A stretch of 39,316 nucleotides of DNA, from NCBI GenBank assembly GCA_017557525.1, contig JAFYYN010000161.1, positions 1 through 39,316 on the forward strand, given 5' to 3'. Position 1 is the stretch's first letter; each line of letters opens with the position of its first letter. The notes below the pieces were generated by a model. The model was not told the DNA's origin, did no database searches, and saw only the letters and a program-made list of their open reading frames with translations. Source of the stretch: Lachnospiraceae bacterium (lineage in GTDB: Bacteria > Bacillota > Clostridia > Lachnospirales > Lachnospiraceae). The translations under genes and the position numbers were made by a program. Positions 15,238 through 23,816 of the stretch are shown piece after piece.

Positions 15238-16050
15238 ATGAGACTTGGTACATCATCACCTTTAATGCATAATTCTCCCGAGGAATGGGCAGAAAATCAG
15301 GTACACTTAGGCTGCCGCTCTGTAGTATTTCCTGTACAGAGTAATGAGCCAAAGGAAAAAATAGATGCCTATAAAAAGGCTGCTACTGACCATGATCTGC
15401 TTATAGCTGAAGTAGGGATCTGGAGAAATGCCCTTTCTCTGGATACAGATGAAAGAGCTAAGATGAGGGATTACTGTGTAGCACAGCTAATGCTTGCGGA
15501 TTACCTGGGAGCACGCTGCGCGGTAAATGTGGCCGGAGCCTTTGGACCAAGATGGGATGGCCCTTATAAGGAGAATTTCTCTAAGGAAGCAAGAAAAGAA
15601 ACCGTTAGTATGGTGCAGGATATCATCGACCGTGCGGAGATACAGAATACATATTTTACATTGGAGCCCATGCCGTGGATGATACCCACAGGCCCTGAGG
15701 ATTATTTAAGACTTATAGATGAAGTAAACCGTGACCGTTTTGCTGTTCACATGGATATTATCAATATGACAAATTCGGCTGACAGATATTTTAATGCCGA
15801 AGAGTTTGTTGATGAATGTGCTGCTCTGCTTGGAAAACGTATACGCAGCTGTCATATAAAGGATATACATCTTAAGCAGGAGTATACCATTCAGCTTGAG
15901 GAATGCGCACCGGGATGCGGAGAATTTCCGCTTAAATATTATGTACAGAAAATGCATGAGATAGATCCGGATATGCCGATAATACTTGAGCATTTAAATA
16001 CCGATGAGGAATATATAAAATACATGGAATACCTTAAGTCAATACTGTGA
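15238..16050 (+). CDS. Sugar phosphate isomerase/epimerase-like TIM-barrel protein
   Basis: The product has 270 residues of the AP-endonuclease-2/xylose-isomerase-like superfamily. Candidate metal ligands are the Glu in LEPMPWM (about 145), the His/Asp in AVHMDIIN (about 170), the His in CHIKDIHL (about 207) and the Glu in ILEHL (about 259), spaced as in these isomerases. It starts 24 nt after the thioesterase with AAAGGAG upstream. Substrate is unknown. A keto-sugar or inositol-type substrate would be usual. It sits in the same cluster as the xylanase and hydroxyacid dehydrogenase, which may hint at sugar-acid metabolism. Confidence 0.82.
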   Translation: MRLGTSSPLMHNSPEEWAENQVHLGCRSVVFPVQSNEPKEKIDAYKKAATDHDLLIAEVGIWRNALSLDTDERAKMRDYCVAQLMLADYLGARCAVNVAGAFGPRWDGPYKENFSKEARKETVSMVQDIIDRAEIQNTYFTLEPMPWMIPTGPEDYLRLIDEVNRDRFAVHMDIINMTNSADRYFNAEEFVDECAALLGKRIRSCHIKDIHLKQEYTIQLEECAPGCGEFPLKYYVQKMHEIDPDMPIILEHLNTDEEYIKYMEYLKSIL

Positions 16051-16109
16051 TACTTAAGTAAATGATCATGAAAGGGGCATGGGCATAAAGCCTGTGGCTG
16101 GGTTTATAT

Positions 16110-17006
16110 ATGGAATATACAAGAATTTCAGATGCAAATACCATAACTGCAAAATATATGGACAGCATTCTCATAAAGGAACGTCTGATAGATTCTCAGG
16201 TAGCGGATATTAAGACGGAGTTTTTTGGAGAAACCTTTGATATGCCTGTTTTTACACCGGCTTTTTCCCATCTTGGGAAATACAGTGAAAGGGAACTGAC
16301 AGGACTCGAGGAGTATTCCGTTGCCGCCAAAAACAAGAATATCCTGAATTTTGTGGGGATGATGGAAAATGAACAGTTTAGCCGTATAGCTAAAACCGGT
16401 GCAAAGACAGTACGTATCGTCAAACCTTATGCAGACAACGGCAAGGTCAGGGACCAGATGCAGTATGCCGAAAGCGTCGGAGCCTTTGGTATAGGCATGG
16501 ATATAGATCATATATTCGGGAACCAGGGTCTTGATGTTGTTATCGGAGAGCAGATGGCTGTCCAGACAACGGATATGTTAAGGTCGTATATAGAATCATC
16601 AAAGCTTCCCTTTGTCGTAAAGGGAGTATTAAGCAAAGAGGATGCCGTAAAATGTGCTGAGATAGGTGCCAAAGCGATCATCGTAAGCCATCATCATGGC
16701 AGGCTTCCTTATGCAGTACCTCCTATGATGGTACTTCCTGAGATCAAAGAAGCCCTTAGAGGTAAGGATGTAAAGATAATAGTTGACTGCGGTATCGCAA
16801 GCGGAGCCGATGTATTTAAGGCTATAGCACTTGGCACAGATGCAGCGGCAGTCGGAAGATCTATGCTTCCTGCACTCGAAAAAGAAGGTATTGCTGGAGT
16901 TGAAAAATTCCTGCAGGGTGTAGCAGACGAATTAAGATTTATAATGAGCTGCACCGGATATTCCAAAGTTTCAGATGTGGATGATAAATGTTTGTATTTT
17001 TCATAA
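16110..17006 (+). CDS. FMN-dependent alpha-hydroxy-acid dehydrogenase-like protein
   Basis: The product has 298 residues, shorter than classical lactate oxidase (about 350). The FMN barrel is recognisable: DMPVFTPAFSHLG, the FMN-binding PFVVKGVLSKEDA, and IVDCGIASGADVFKAIALGTDAAAVGRSML near the C-terminus. In place of the usual SNHGGR catalytic segment it has SHHHGRLPYAVPP. From memory that is a regular feature of a short Firmicutes subfamily. The reaction is therefore uncertain, though oxidation of a 2-hydroxyacid is the family norm. The ribosome site before the ATG is weak. Confidence 0.78.
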   Translation: MEYTRISDANTITAKYMDSILIKERLIDSQVADIKTEFFGETFDMPVFTPAFSHLGKYSERELTGLEEYSVAAKNKNILNFVGMMENEQFSRIAKTGAKTVRIVKPYADNGKVRDQMQYAESVGAFGIGMDIDHIFGNQGLDVVIGEQMAVQTTDMLRSYIESSKLPFVVKGVLSKEDAVKCAEIGAKAIIVSHHHGRLPYAVPPMMVLPEIKEALRGKDVKIIVDCGIASGADVFKAIALGTDAAAVGRSMLPALEKEGIAGVEKFLQGVADELRFIMSCTGYSKVSDVDDKCLYFS

Positions 17007-17023
17007 TAGTAGTGTAAAATTTT

Positions 17024-17052
17024 TTGGCAGGGTTGTTAAGCAGTCCTGCCAA
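17024..17052 (+). other. Hairpin after the FMN enzyme gene (weak terminator)
   Basis: Arms TTGGCAGG/CCTGCCAA with a 13-nt loop, followed by TATATGTATATT instead of a clean T-run. It may end the xylanase transcript. The following 105 nt to 17157 hold a possible promoter (TTGAAA ... TAAAAA, 17-nt spacing) for the HAD gene and nothing else recognisable. Confidence 0.45.
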
Positions 17053-17163
17053 TATATGTATATTCTGTATTGCAGAAGTTTTATGGGTTAAAGAAATAGT
17101 TATTGAAAAATACGGAAAGATATGATAAAAAGAAAGCTGATAAAAATATAAGGAAAAGTGATC

Positions 17164-17826
17164 ATGTATAAATATGTGTTTTTTGACTTGGACGGGACTC
17201 TTACACAGTCCGAGTTTGGAATTATGGCAGCTGCGGTAAGGGCATTAAATCATTTTGGCATAGAAACTCCAAGCAAGGAGATACTGAAAAAGTTTATCGG
17301 ACCGCCTCTGTATGTATCATTTCATGATTTTTACGGACTCTCTGATGAAGACAGCGAAGAGGCAATTAAGATATACCGAGAATACTACGTTAAAGAAGGC
17401 GTATATCAGACTCCTCTTTATCCCGGGATAAAGGAGCTGCTCAAAGCACTTAAAGACTCCGGCTGTACTCTGATGATCACCACTTCAAAGCCTGAAACCA
17501 TGGCTGTGACTGTGGCAAAGAATGATGGGATTTTCGAATATTTTGATGCGATCATCGGACCTGCCCTTGATGAACACGACCCTAATAAGGCGATACTTCT
17601 CAGAAGGGCGTTAAAAGCCCTTGGGACCGACGAGTCAGATAAGGAATTTTTAAAGAACTGCATTATGATAGGCGATCGTTTCTATGATATCGGTGGTGCC
17701 CGTGAGGTTGGCATCGACTCCGTCGGAGTATTATACGGATACGGAACAGAGCAGGAACTTATGGAAGCAGGTGCTACCTATATTGCAAAAGAAGTCTCCG
17801 ATATCAGGGATATAATCCTGAAATAA
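17164..17826 (+). CDS. HAD-family phosphatase (phosphoglycolate phosphatase-like)
   Basis: The product has 220 residues. Motif I is DLDGTLT with nucleophile and acid/base Asp (about 8 and 10). Motif II is ITTSKPE (about 107) and motif IV IMIGDRFYDIGGAREVG (about 174-190). The cap is an alpha-helical C1 type between motifs I and II, as in Gph/PGP and pyrophosphatase PpaX. The ATG at 17164 is preferred over the GTG at 17158 because AAGGA is spaced 9 nt from it. Likely function is hydrolysis of a small sugar phosphate or pyrophosphate. Confidence 0.86.
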   Translation: MYKYVFFDLDGTLTQSEFGIMAAAVRALNHFGIETPSKEILKKFIGPPLYVSFHDFYGLSDEDSEEAIKIYREYYVKEGVYQTPLYPGIKELLKALKDSGCTLMITTSKPETMAVTVAKNDGIFEYFDAIIGPALDEHDPNKAILLRRALKALGTDESDKEFLKNCIMIGDRFYDIGGAREVGIDSVGVLYGYGTEQELMEAGATYIAKEVSDIRDIILK

Positions 17827-17928
17827 CGTGACTGCTTTCCCTAAAGGTAAAACCTTTGGGTAACGGCAGCTAATATGGTTAACGGATATAAATCGGACAT
17901 ACGCCATGTCTGTGAAAGGATATAAAAA

Positions 17929-18474
17929 ATGAAAATTCTTATAGCATCAGATATCCACGGATCCGCAAAGTATTGCCGGATGTTACTTGAAGCTTACGCA
18001 AGAGAAAATGCGGACAGGCTGCTGTTACTTGGAGATATATTATACCACGGACCCAGGAACGATCTTCCTGAAGAATATGCTCCGAAACAGGTAATAGAAT
18101 TACTAAACTCATATAAAAATGAGATATATTCCGTGCGCGGAAACTGTGAGGCTGAGGTGGACCAGATGGTACTCGGATTCCCTGTCATGGCTGATTATAT
18201 ACTGCTTCCGGCAGGAAACAGGATGATATTTGCTACTCACGGCCATATATACAATAAGGAAAAGCTACCTCCCATGAAAAAAGGAGATATCCTCGTTACC
18301 GGACATACCCATGTAACCGCATGTGAGGATATGGGAGACTATATTTATATGAACCCCGGATCTGTTTCTATTCCTAAGGAGGATACCCCCAGAGGATATA
18401 TTATGCTGGAAGACGGGAAATTTATCTGGAAGAATTTAGAGGGTGAAGTATTAAGGGAATATATTGGTTCTTAA
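17929..18474 (+). CDS. yfcE: YfcE-family metallophosphodiesterase
   Basis: The product has 181 residues, close to E. coli YfcE. The motifs are DIHG (8-11), GDILYHGPRND (about 36-46), GNCEAEVDQM (about 69), THGH (about 104) and GHTHV (about 124), then NPGSVSIPK. The HGPRN element is a YfcE hallmark that separates it from the shorter phosphodiesterase at 10112. The last codons (Gly-Ser-stop) lie within the conserved fragment of a DUF6935-type gene, so the natural C-terminus may have been replaced when that sequence arrived. Ribosome site GAAAGGA. Confidence 0.85.
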   Translation: MKILIASDIHGSAKYCRMLLEAYARENADRLLLLGDILYHGPRNDLPEEYAPKQVIELLNSYKNEIYSVRGNCEAEVDQMVLGFPVMADYILLPAGNRMIFATHGHIYNKEKLPPMKKGDILVTGHTHVTACEDMGDYIYMNPGSVSIPKEDTPRGYIMLEDGKFIWKNLEGEVLREYIGS

Positions 18475-18542
18475 ATGAGATCTACCGCTTAAGTGACATC
18501 AGAGTTTTCGGGTCAGAAGATCCTTTTATAAATAGCGTATAA
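18465..18542 (+). pseudogene. 3' remnant of a DUF6935-type gene
   Basis: In the reading frame beginning TGG at 18465 this encodes WFLNEIYRLSDIRVFG and then SEDPF, closely matching WFLNEILCLSDIRIPE and SEDPW at the end of the protein at 12793-13428. Aligned by eye over 60 nt, 50 bases are identical, starting at GGTTCTTAAATGAGAT. Homology begins sharply at the TGG and is absent upstream, where the phosphodiesterase gene is intact. The frame stays open to a TAA at 18540. It is a broken copy or the trace of a deletion or duplication. Confidence 0.75.
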
Positions 18543-18544
18543 AA

Positions 18545-18579
18545 AACGGCTTCGGGTATAAGTTAAATCCGAAGCCGTT
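18545..18579. terminator. Bidirectional terminator between the convergent yfcE and metG genes
   Basis: An 11-bp perfect stem AACGGCTTCGG/CCGAAGCCGTT has T-rich sequence on both sides: AAATTTTT after it on the plus strand and TTTTTTAT after it on the minus strand. It can stop both transcripts. Confidence 0.88.
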
Positions 18580-18595
18580 AAATTTTTAAAGTTTA

Positions 18596-20563
18596 TCAGC
18601 AGATTTCAGAACCTGCAGGAAGTGATTTTTCGGGAGTCATAAGTGCAAGGTTTCCCTTATCGTCTTCTGCACATAGGAGCATTCCCTCAGATTTCATACC
18701 GGCCAGAGTAGCAGGTTTTAAGTTAACAACTACCATTACCTTCTTTCCTACCATCTCTTCGGGTGAGTAAAATGCCTTGATACCTGAAAGGATCTGCTTT
18801 ACATCATTTCCTATCTTTACCTGTGAGCAGAGAAGCTTTTTGGACTTCGGAACCTCCTCACACTTTATGATCTCGCCAACTCGGAACTCAAGCTTTGCAA
18901 AATCATCATAGGTAATCTCAGCCTTTGTAGGAACACTTACATTGATCGACTCACCCTTGTCCTCTGCGGGAGCCTCTTCCTTAGGTGCATCTTTAAGAAG
19001 GATCGCATTAAGTTCTTCAATTTCCTTATCCACATCAATACGAGGGAAAATAATTTCTCCCTTGTGAACGGTTACGTTTACAGGAAGCACTCCGAATTTC
19101 TTGTCATTCTCATAGGTTACATCCGCAGCTGTAGCACCTATCTGCTCCCAAACCTTGGGCATTGTAGTAGGCATATAAGGGCTTAAGAGTGAAGAAGTGA
19201 TCCTTATGGATTCAAGCAGGTTGTAAAGCACGGTTGCCAGACGTGCCTTCTTGGTCTCGTCCTTTCCAAGCTTCCAGGGCTCTGTTTCATCAATATATTT
19301 ATTTGCCCTGTCAACAAGAGTAAATATGGTTTCCAGTGCCTGTTTAATCTGAGTGTTGTCAATAAATTCATCAACCTTAGGGCAGATAGAAAGTGCCAGA
19401 TCAATCAGTTCCTTATCTACCGGAGCTTCCTCGCGTTCTGAAGGAAGAGTCCCTCCGAAATACTTGTCAGCCATTGCAACGGTACGTGATACGAGATTAC
19501 CGAACCCGTTTGCAAGATCGGAATTGATACGGTTGATAAGTATTTCATTTGAGAAATCCGAATCAGCACCGAGTGCCATTTCTCTTAATATATGGTAACG
19601 GATACTGTCACAGCCGTAACGCTCGCCCAAGATAAACGGATCTACAACATTACCCTTAGACTTTGACATCTTGTCACCATTAAAGGTGATCCAGCCATGT
19701 ACTGCCAGGTGCTTGGGTAAAGGCAGCTCTAATGCCATAAGCATAGCGGGCCAGATAAGTGCATGGAATCTCATGATATCCTTGGCTACCATATGTACAT
19801 CGGCAGGCCAGAAGGTGTCAAAATCATTGTATTTTCCATTATCATAGCCAAGTGCGGTGATATAGTTTGAAAGCGCATCTATCCAAACATATACTACGTG
19901 CTTGGTATCAAATGTAACGGGGACGCCCCATGTAAATGAAGTACGTGATACGCAGAGATCCTCTAATCCGGGCTTGATGAAATTATTAACAAGCTCTACA
20001 GCTCTTGACTTCGGCTGGAGATAGTCAGTATTAAGCAACAGGTCTTCCAGTCTTTCAGCAAACAGGGACATTTTAAAGAAATATGCTTCTTCCTCGGCGT
20101 CTATTACATCACGTCCGCAGTCAGGACATTTTCCGTTCTTAAGCTGAGAAGGAGTCCAGAAGCTTTCACAGGGAGTACAGTATTTTCCGACATATTTTCC
20201 CTTGTAAATATAGCCTTTATCGTAAAGTGCTTTAAATATCTTCTGTACACTCTCAACATGATAATCATCAGTTGTACGTATATATCTGTCATAACTGATG
20301 TTCATGTAACTCCAGAGCTTTTTAAATATCTCAACTATGCCGTCTACATACTTCTGAGGTGTGATACCGGCATCTTTGGCTTTCTGTTCAATCTTTAATC
20401 CATGCTCATCCGTACCTGTAAGGAACATTACATTACGTCCCTGCATACGGCGATATCTCGCGATTGAATCACAGGCAACGGTTGTGTAACAGTGTCCGAT
20501 GTGGGGATTACCCGAGGGGTAATAGATCGGGGTTGTGATGTAAAAAGGTTTCTTTTCCGACAT
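18596..20563 (-). CDS. metG: Methionyl-tRNA synthetase
   Basis: The product has 655 residues, normal for the long form with a C-terminal tRNA-binding domain. The class I signature is PSGNPHIGH (16-24), and a four-Cys zinc knuckle (CTPC ... CPDC) lies at about 128-147. The KMSKSKGN loop (about 299) activates methionine with ATP. The C-terminal about 110 residues (FAKLEFRVGEI ... KPATLAGMKSEGMLLCA) form the Trbp111/Arc1p OB-fold that grips tRNA and dimerises. An acidic linker with EAPAEDKGE precedes it. Ribosome site TAAGGAGG. Expression is controlled by the T-box leader at 20578-20875. Confidence 0.97.
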   Translation of the reverse strand: MSEKKPFYITTPIYYPSGNPHIGHCYTTVACDSIARYRRMQGRNVMFLTGTDEHGLKIEQKAKDAGITPQKYVDGIVEIFKKLWSYMNISYDRYIRTTDDYHVESVQKIFKALYDKGYIYKGKYVGKYCTPCESFWTPSQLKNGKCPDCGRDVIDAEEEAYFFKMSLFAERLEDLLLNTDYLQPKSRAVELVNNFIKPGLEDLCVSRTSFTWGVPVTFDTKHVVYVWIDALSNYITALGYDNGKYNDFDTFWPADVHMVAKDIMRFHALIWPAMLMALELPLPKHLAVHGWITFNGDKMSKSKGNVVDPFILGERYGCDSIRYHILREMALGADSDFSNEILINRINSDLANGFGNLVSRTVAMADKYFGGTLPSEREEAPVDKELIDLALSICPKVDEFIDNTQIKQALETIFTLVDRANKYIDETEPWKLGKDETKKARLATVLYNLLESIRITSSLLSPYMPTTMPKVWEQIGATAADVTYENDKKFGVLPVNVTVHKGEIIFPRIDVDKEIEELNAILLKDAPKEEAPAEDKGESINVSVPTKAEITYDDFAKLEFRVGEIIKCEEVPKSKKLLCSQVKIGNDVKQILSGIKAFYSPEEMVGKKVMVVVNLKPATLAGMKSEGMLLCAEDDKGNLALMTPEKSLPAGSEIC

Positions 20564-20577
20564 TTTTGTTCCTCCTT

Positions 20578-20875
20578 AAAAACAAAACAGCTCCCGTCTT
20601 ATTAAAGACGGGAGCATAACTCACGTGATACCACTTTAATTCACCTGTACCTCGCGGCACAGATCTTAGCAACTGTCTGTCAACAGTCCACACTATAACG
20701 GGTGAACCCGTCAGAACCTTAGAACATATGCTCCTCAGCCCTGCAGCTCCGGGACCATCTTCAACTGTCTTTCTGCCATCCGCTCTCAGCAAATGCGGAC
20801 TCTCTGTATGCATTTGGGCAGCCTACTCTTCCTTTCACAGCCTTTGGATATTTTCTTTACCAGTTTGATTTTAAT
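20578..20875 (-). promoter_or_regulatory. T-box riboswitch, methionine-specific, for metG
   Basis: The leader starts about 10 nt after the -10 box at 20882-20887. It has a long stem I with AGAGAGTC, the GCTGAGAG loop and a specifier region in which GAAG is followed by ATG (20758-20756) and GGTCCC, with GGGCTGAGG closing the stem. The T-box AAAGTGGTATCACG is at 20637-20624, then the terminator hairpin at 20590-20615. The AUG specifier matches metG. When uncharged tRNA-Met binds, its acceptor end stabilises the antiterminator and lets metG be transcribed. The T-box motif departs slightly from the usual GGTACCGCG. Confidence 0.9.
20590..20615 (-). terminator. T-box terminator of metG
   Basis: A perfect 10-bp stem GCTCCCGTCT/AGACGGGAGC with a 6-nt loop is followed by TGTTTTGTTTTT on the minus strand. 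It competes with the antiterminator that contains the T-box sequence. Confidence 0.9.
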
Positions 20876-20881
20876 GGATGC

Positions 20882-20910
20882 ATTATCGCACAAATACTTT
20901 GTTTTGTCAA
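20882..20910 (-). promoter_or_regulatory. metG promoter
   Basis: TTGACA (20910-20905), 17 nt and GATAAT (20887-20882) on the minus strand. The -35 box lies only about 10 nt after the flavoenzyme stop codon. No separate terminator follows that gene, so its transcript must read into the T-box. Confidence 0.8.
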
Positions 20911-20920
20911 GGCACTTTTT

Positions 20921-22552
20921 TCACAGTTTTCCAAGAGCATGTTTTGCTGCTATCATACCAAAGGTATAACACTTACCTAAGGACAGTCCGGTCTGATGGA
21001 AGGGATAATCTGCTCCGCCATAGAATGGTCCCCCCAGATTTCCTACACAGTATAGTCCGGGGATAACGTTTCCTTCATCATCTAAAGCCTGTCCGTTTTC
21101 ATTTACTACTACTCCGGAAACCTCTGCTGAAACACGGATATGCTTTCTTGCTCCCCAGAAAGGTGCCTTTTCAATTTTATGCATATATTTGGCAGGCTTT
21201 CCAAAATCGGTATCGCAGCCCTTATCACAAAGCTCATTATAACGGTCAACGGATGCCTTCATTTTATCATAAGGGATATCAAGTTCCTTTGCCAGTTCTT
21301 CTAAGGTATCGCATCTGTGCAGATCTATAAGATTCTTAAATACTCCCTGAGGATTTTCCACTGCTCCCGGGATAAATTTCTGCATAACCTGAGGCGGTAC
21401 CTTGCCACTTACAAATTCCTCATTGGGCCAGCTCATATAGCTGTCATCATATATAGTACAGTACCAGCCCTTAGAGCCCTTTTCCTTATGCTCCTCATCA
21501 AGCATGCTTCCCTTATATGACGGCTGATATTTCAGGATATTGCCCATATATACAAAGCCGGTGTATTCATTGGTAAAGCGCTCGCCATTCATATTCAGAT
21601 AAAGGAAGGGCTCCTCCCACATAAGTGCCGAATCAAAATCGTGCATCATCTTGGTATGTCCGAGGTTTTCCATCCTTGCACCGGCACTGATTGCAAGTAC
21701 ATGTCCGTCACCGGTTTTTCCGAACTGTTTCTTGTCAAATTCGTCTATATCGGGACACCAGTGTTTTACCATGGCGGAGTTATTTGTATAGTCACCGGTT
21801 GCCAGAATTACGGCCTTTGAAGCATTGAACTGTATATATTTTCCTTCTTCATTCTTACCTATAACTCCGGTTACTTTGTCTCCGGTTTTGACAAGCTTAA
21901 CGGCCGGGGTTGAAAAGAAGGTTTCAAGATCAGGATTCTTTGACTTAACGTTTTCAAGTATATTTTTTAGCGCGTTTCCAACGTTTAAAGGCTTGGGACC
22001 TACCCAGGGAGCCCAGAAATAACAGTGGTCATCACCGTATTCGTAGCTGTTTTCGCGATCCCTCCAGGTACCTGTAAAGTCACCGCTTGTACTGATAAAT
22101 GCACAAAGCTTGTCTCCATCGTTTAATAATTTTGCACTTTCGGTATTGCTGTCAACCTTGCTGCCGTCACCGTATTCTGTTTCTTTGGTAAATCCGCCTC
22201 GGTTCCAAAACCACATCATAGCTTCTTCGGAGTAGTCCGCATAAGCACGAAGCTGTTTAACATCTGCTCTCCAGTTACAAAGACTGTTAGTATGGTGTAT
22301 CCATTTTACTATGCCTGCCTCTGTAGAACGTGATTTTATAATAGCAGAACCACAGTTGCCCTGTGAAACAACACTACCTTCTTTCTGGAGCAGAGCTACC
22401 TTAGCTCCAAGCTCTGCTGCCCAGCCTGCAGCCGGTACGCCCGATGCTCCGGCTCCTACTACTACGATATCAAAATCCCGTATCTCATCTACCGCAATAT
22501 CATTTAACTCGCAGACAGAAGCTGCTATCTCACTTTCATTTAACTTTTCCAT
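20921..22552 (-). CDS. FAD-dependent oxidoreductase (fumarate reductase flavoprotein-like)
   Basis: The product has 543 residues. The N-terminal Rossmann motif is DIVVVGAGASGVPAAGWAAELGAKVALLQKEG (GxGxxG at 33-38). The FAD-binding-2 pattern continues with VILATGDYTNN, and ends with a C-terminal NxGGPFYGGADYPFHQTGLSLGKCYTFGMIAAKHA. There is no signal peptide, Tat motif, FMN-binding domain or heme motif, so it is a cytosolic single-domain enzyme. Members of this family reduce alkenes such as fumarate, urocanate or ketosteroids, and the substrate here is unknown. It is 37 nt after the sensor kinase gene, with AGGAGAAGG as ribosome site, so the enzyme and sensors form one unit. Confidence 0.85.
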   Translation of the reverse strand: MEKLNESEIAASVCELNDIAVDEIRDFDIVVVGAGASGVPAAGWAAELGAKVALLQKEGSVVSQGNCGSAIIKSRSTEAGIVKWIHHTNSLCNWRADVKQLRAYADYSEEAMMWFWNRGGFTKETEYGDGSKVDSNTESAKLLNDGDKLCAFISTSGDFTGTWRDRENSYEYGDDHCYFWAPWVGPKPLNVGNALKNILENVKSKNPDLETFFSTPAVKLVKTGDKVTGVIGKNEEGKYIQFNASKAVILATGDYTNNSAMVKHWCPDIDEFDKKQFGKTGDGHVLAISAGARMENLGHTKMMHDFDSALMWEEPFLYLNMNGERFTNEYTGFVYMGNILKYQPSYKGSMLDEEHKEKGSKGWYCTIYDDSYMSWPNEEFVSGKVPPQVMQKFIPGAVENPQGVFKNLIDLHRCDTLEELAKELDIPYDKMKASVDRYNELCDKGCDTDFGKPAKYMHKIEKAPFWGARKHIRVSAEVSGVVVNENGQALDDEGNVIPGLYCVGNLGGPFYGGADYPFHQTGLSLGKCYTFGMIAAKHALGKL

Positions 22553-22589
22553 TATCCTTCTCCTAAAAAACAGTTGTAAATAGCTGCTT

Positions 22590-23816
22590 TCACTTCACTG
22601 AAATCAAATTCAGCATAAACCCTTTTTTTGTGTCTATGCTCATCTCGTACCCTGCATCTTCGGCAATCTTCCTTAACGATTTCAGGCCTCCGTGTTCTTC
22701 AATCGGGCCCTCTGGCGGATTGCCGTTGTTAGTGAAGGTAAGTGCCAATTTACCGTCCCTGGTTTCTGCCTTAACATATACAGTATCCCCGCCTGCATGC
22801 CTGAAGGTATTTGTCAGGCACTCATGTAATGCAGAGGCAGTTACTGTTTTGGCGGTTTTTTCTTCGGGAAGAGAACCCTCTATCTCGATCTTCATACCAA
22901 TATCAGCTGCTGCTTTGTATATTTCCTTATATTCGTCCTGTTCCTCCTGCTTCCGCTCTACGCCCAGGAGCTTTAGATTTTTCATCCAGAAATCTGTCAG
23001 CAGCTGTCTGTTACCATCACCTGTTTTTACATATCTTTTTGCTGCAAGCAGTATCTCTCCGAGCTCATCGTGAATGTGGACTTTGGCATTTAAGAGCTCT
23101 TTTTCTATCGTAGCTGTAGTAACGTTTCTGTTATATTCCTTTAATCTTGCCTGCCGTAGTTCAAGCGATTCGGTTTTTGCAAGGAGCTCTTCAAAGGTTC
23201 TGTATTCGGAGGTTATATCCACCATGACCATTTCTTTCAGCTCGTCCCCAACCTCCATGTTCCGGTTGGAAAAAGCACAAACCTTTTCGGGAGTTTTGAC
23301 GATCACCATTTCCTCGTTACCGGATATTATGGTACAATCCTCACTGATCTCTCTTTTACGCAGTTTTTTCCAAAAAGCTGAAGCATCATTTATGGTTGTT
23401 CCCGTCAGTCTTATGCTCATATCATTCATGGCTTCGTTTACAAACTGGGGAAGTCCGTTTTCGGTATAAAAACAGATACCTTCTTCCATTGCGTCAAGTC
23501 CCTGCTTAACGGAAATGACGGTGAAATTTTCGTGCCGGTAGCGCTTTATTATACGAAGTATTATGGTATCAAACAATATCATGACTGCGATATACACAAG
23601 CACGGCCCAGAGCTTTATGTTGTATTTTTCATCGAGACAAAGCTGGAAAAAGATATAATTTACAATAACCATCGGCAGGAAGAAAACACCGAAGCCCCTG
23701 TACATTCTTTGATAAACAACTTCAGCCAGCTGCATCATGGTAACCCATAATATCAGGAAAACCAGACAGAGAAGGATAGTACGGTAAAGAACAGGGATAT
23801 CGTAAAGAAGTGTCAT
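22590..23816 (-). CDS. Membrane sensor histidine kinase (HDELG type)
   Basis: The product has 408 residues. About three membrane helices lie in the first 92 residues. A PAS-like region follows (about 105-200, GICFYTENGLPQFVNEAM), then a DHp helix with VHIHDELGEIL (His249), the motif of NarX/DesK-related kinases. The ATP domain has N box HECLTNTFRHAGG (331-343) and G box TNNGNPPEGPIEEHGGLKSLRKIAEDAGYEM. It overlaps the 554-residue sensor gene by 4 nt (ATGA). Such kinases pair with NarL-type regulators, but none adjoins it. Confidence 0.85.
   Translation of the reverse strand: MTLLYDIPVLYRTILLCLVFLILWVTMMQLAEVVYQRMYRGFGVFFLPMVIVNYIFFQLCLDEKYNIKLWAVLVYIAVMILFDTIILRIIKRYRHENFTVISVKQGLDAMEEGICFYTENGLPQFVNEAMNDMSIRLTGTTINDASAFWKKLRKREISEDCTIISGNEEMVIVKTPEKVCAFSNRNMEVGDELKEMVMVDITSEYRTFEELLAKTESLELRQARLKEYNRNVTTATIEKELLNAKVHIHDELGEILLAAKRYVKTGDGNRQLLTDFWMKNLKLLGVERKQEEQDEYKEIYKAAADIGMKIEIEGSLPEEKTAKTVTASALHECLTNTFRHAGGDTVYVKAETRDGKLALTFTNNGNPPEGPIEEHGGLKSLRKIAEDAGYEMSIDTKKGFMLNLISVK

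Noticed and set aside
16079-16110. ATG at 16079 after AAAGGGG, out of frame with the FMN enzyme, considered as an alternative start
   Set aside because: The spacing to the ribosome site is only 1 nt, and the frame is not that of the conserved protein. The ATG at 16110 matches the usual N-terminus of the subfamily.
20508-20813. A 101-codon minus-strand ORF over the metG leader
   Set aside because: It covers the T-box RNA and the metG start. The RNA structure and the downstream gene account for the sequence.
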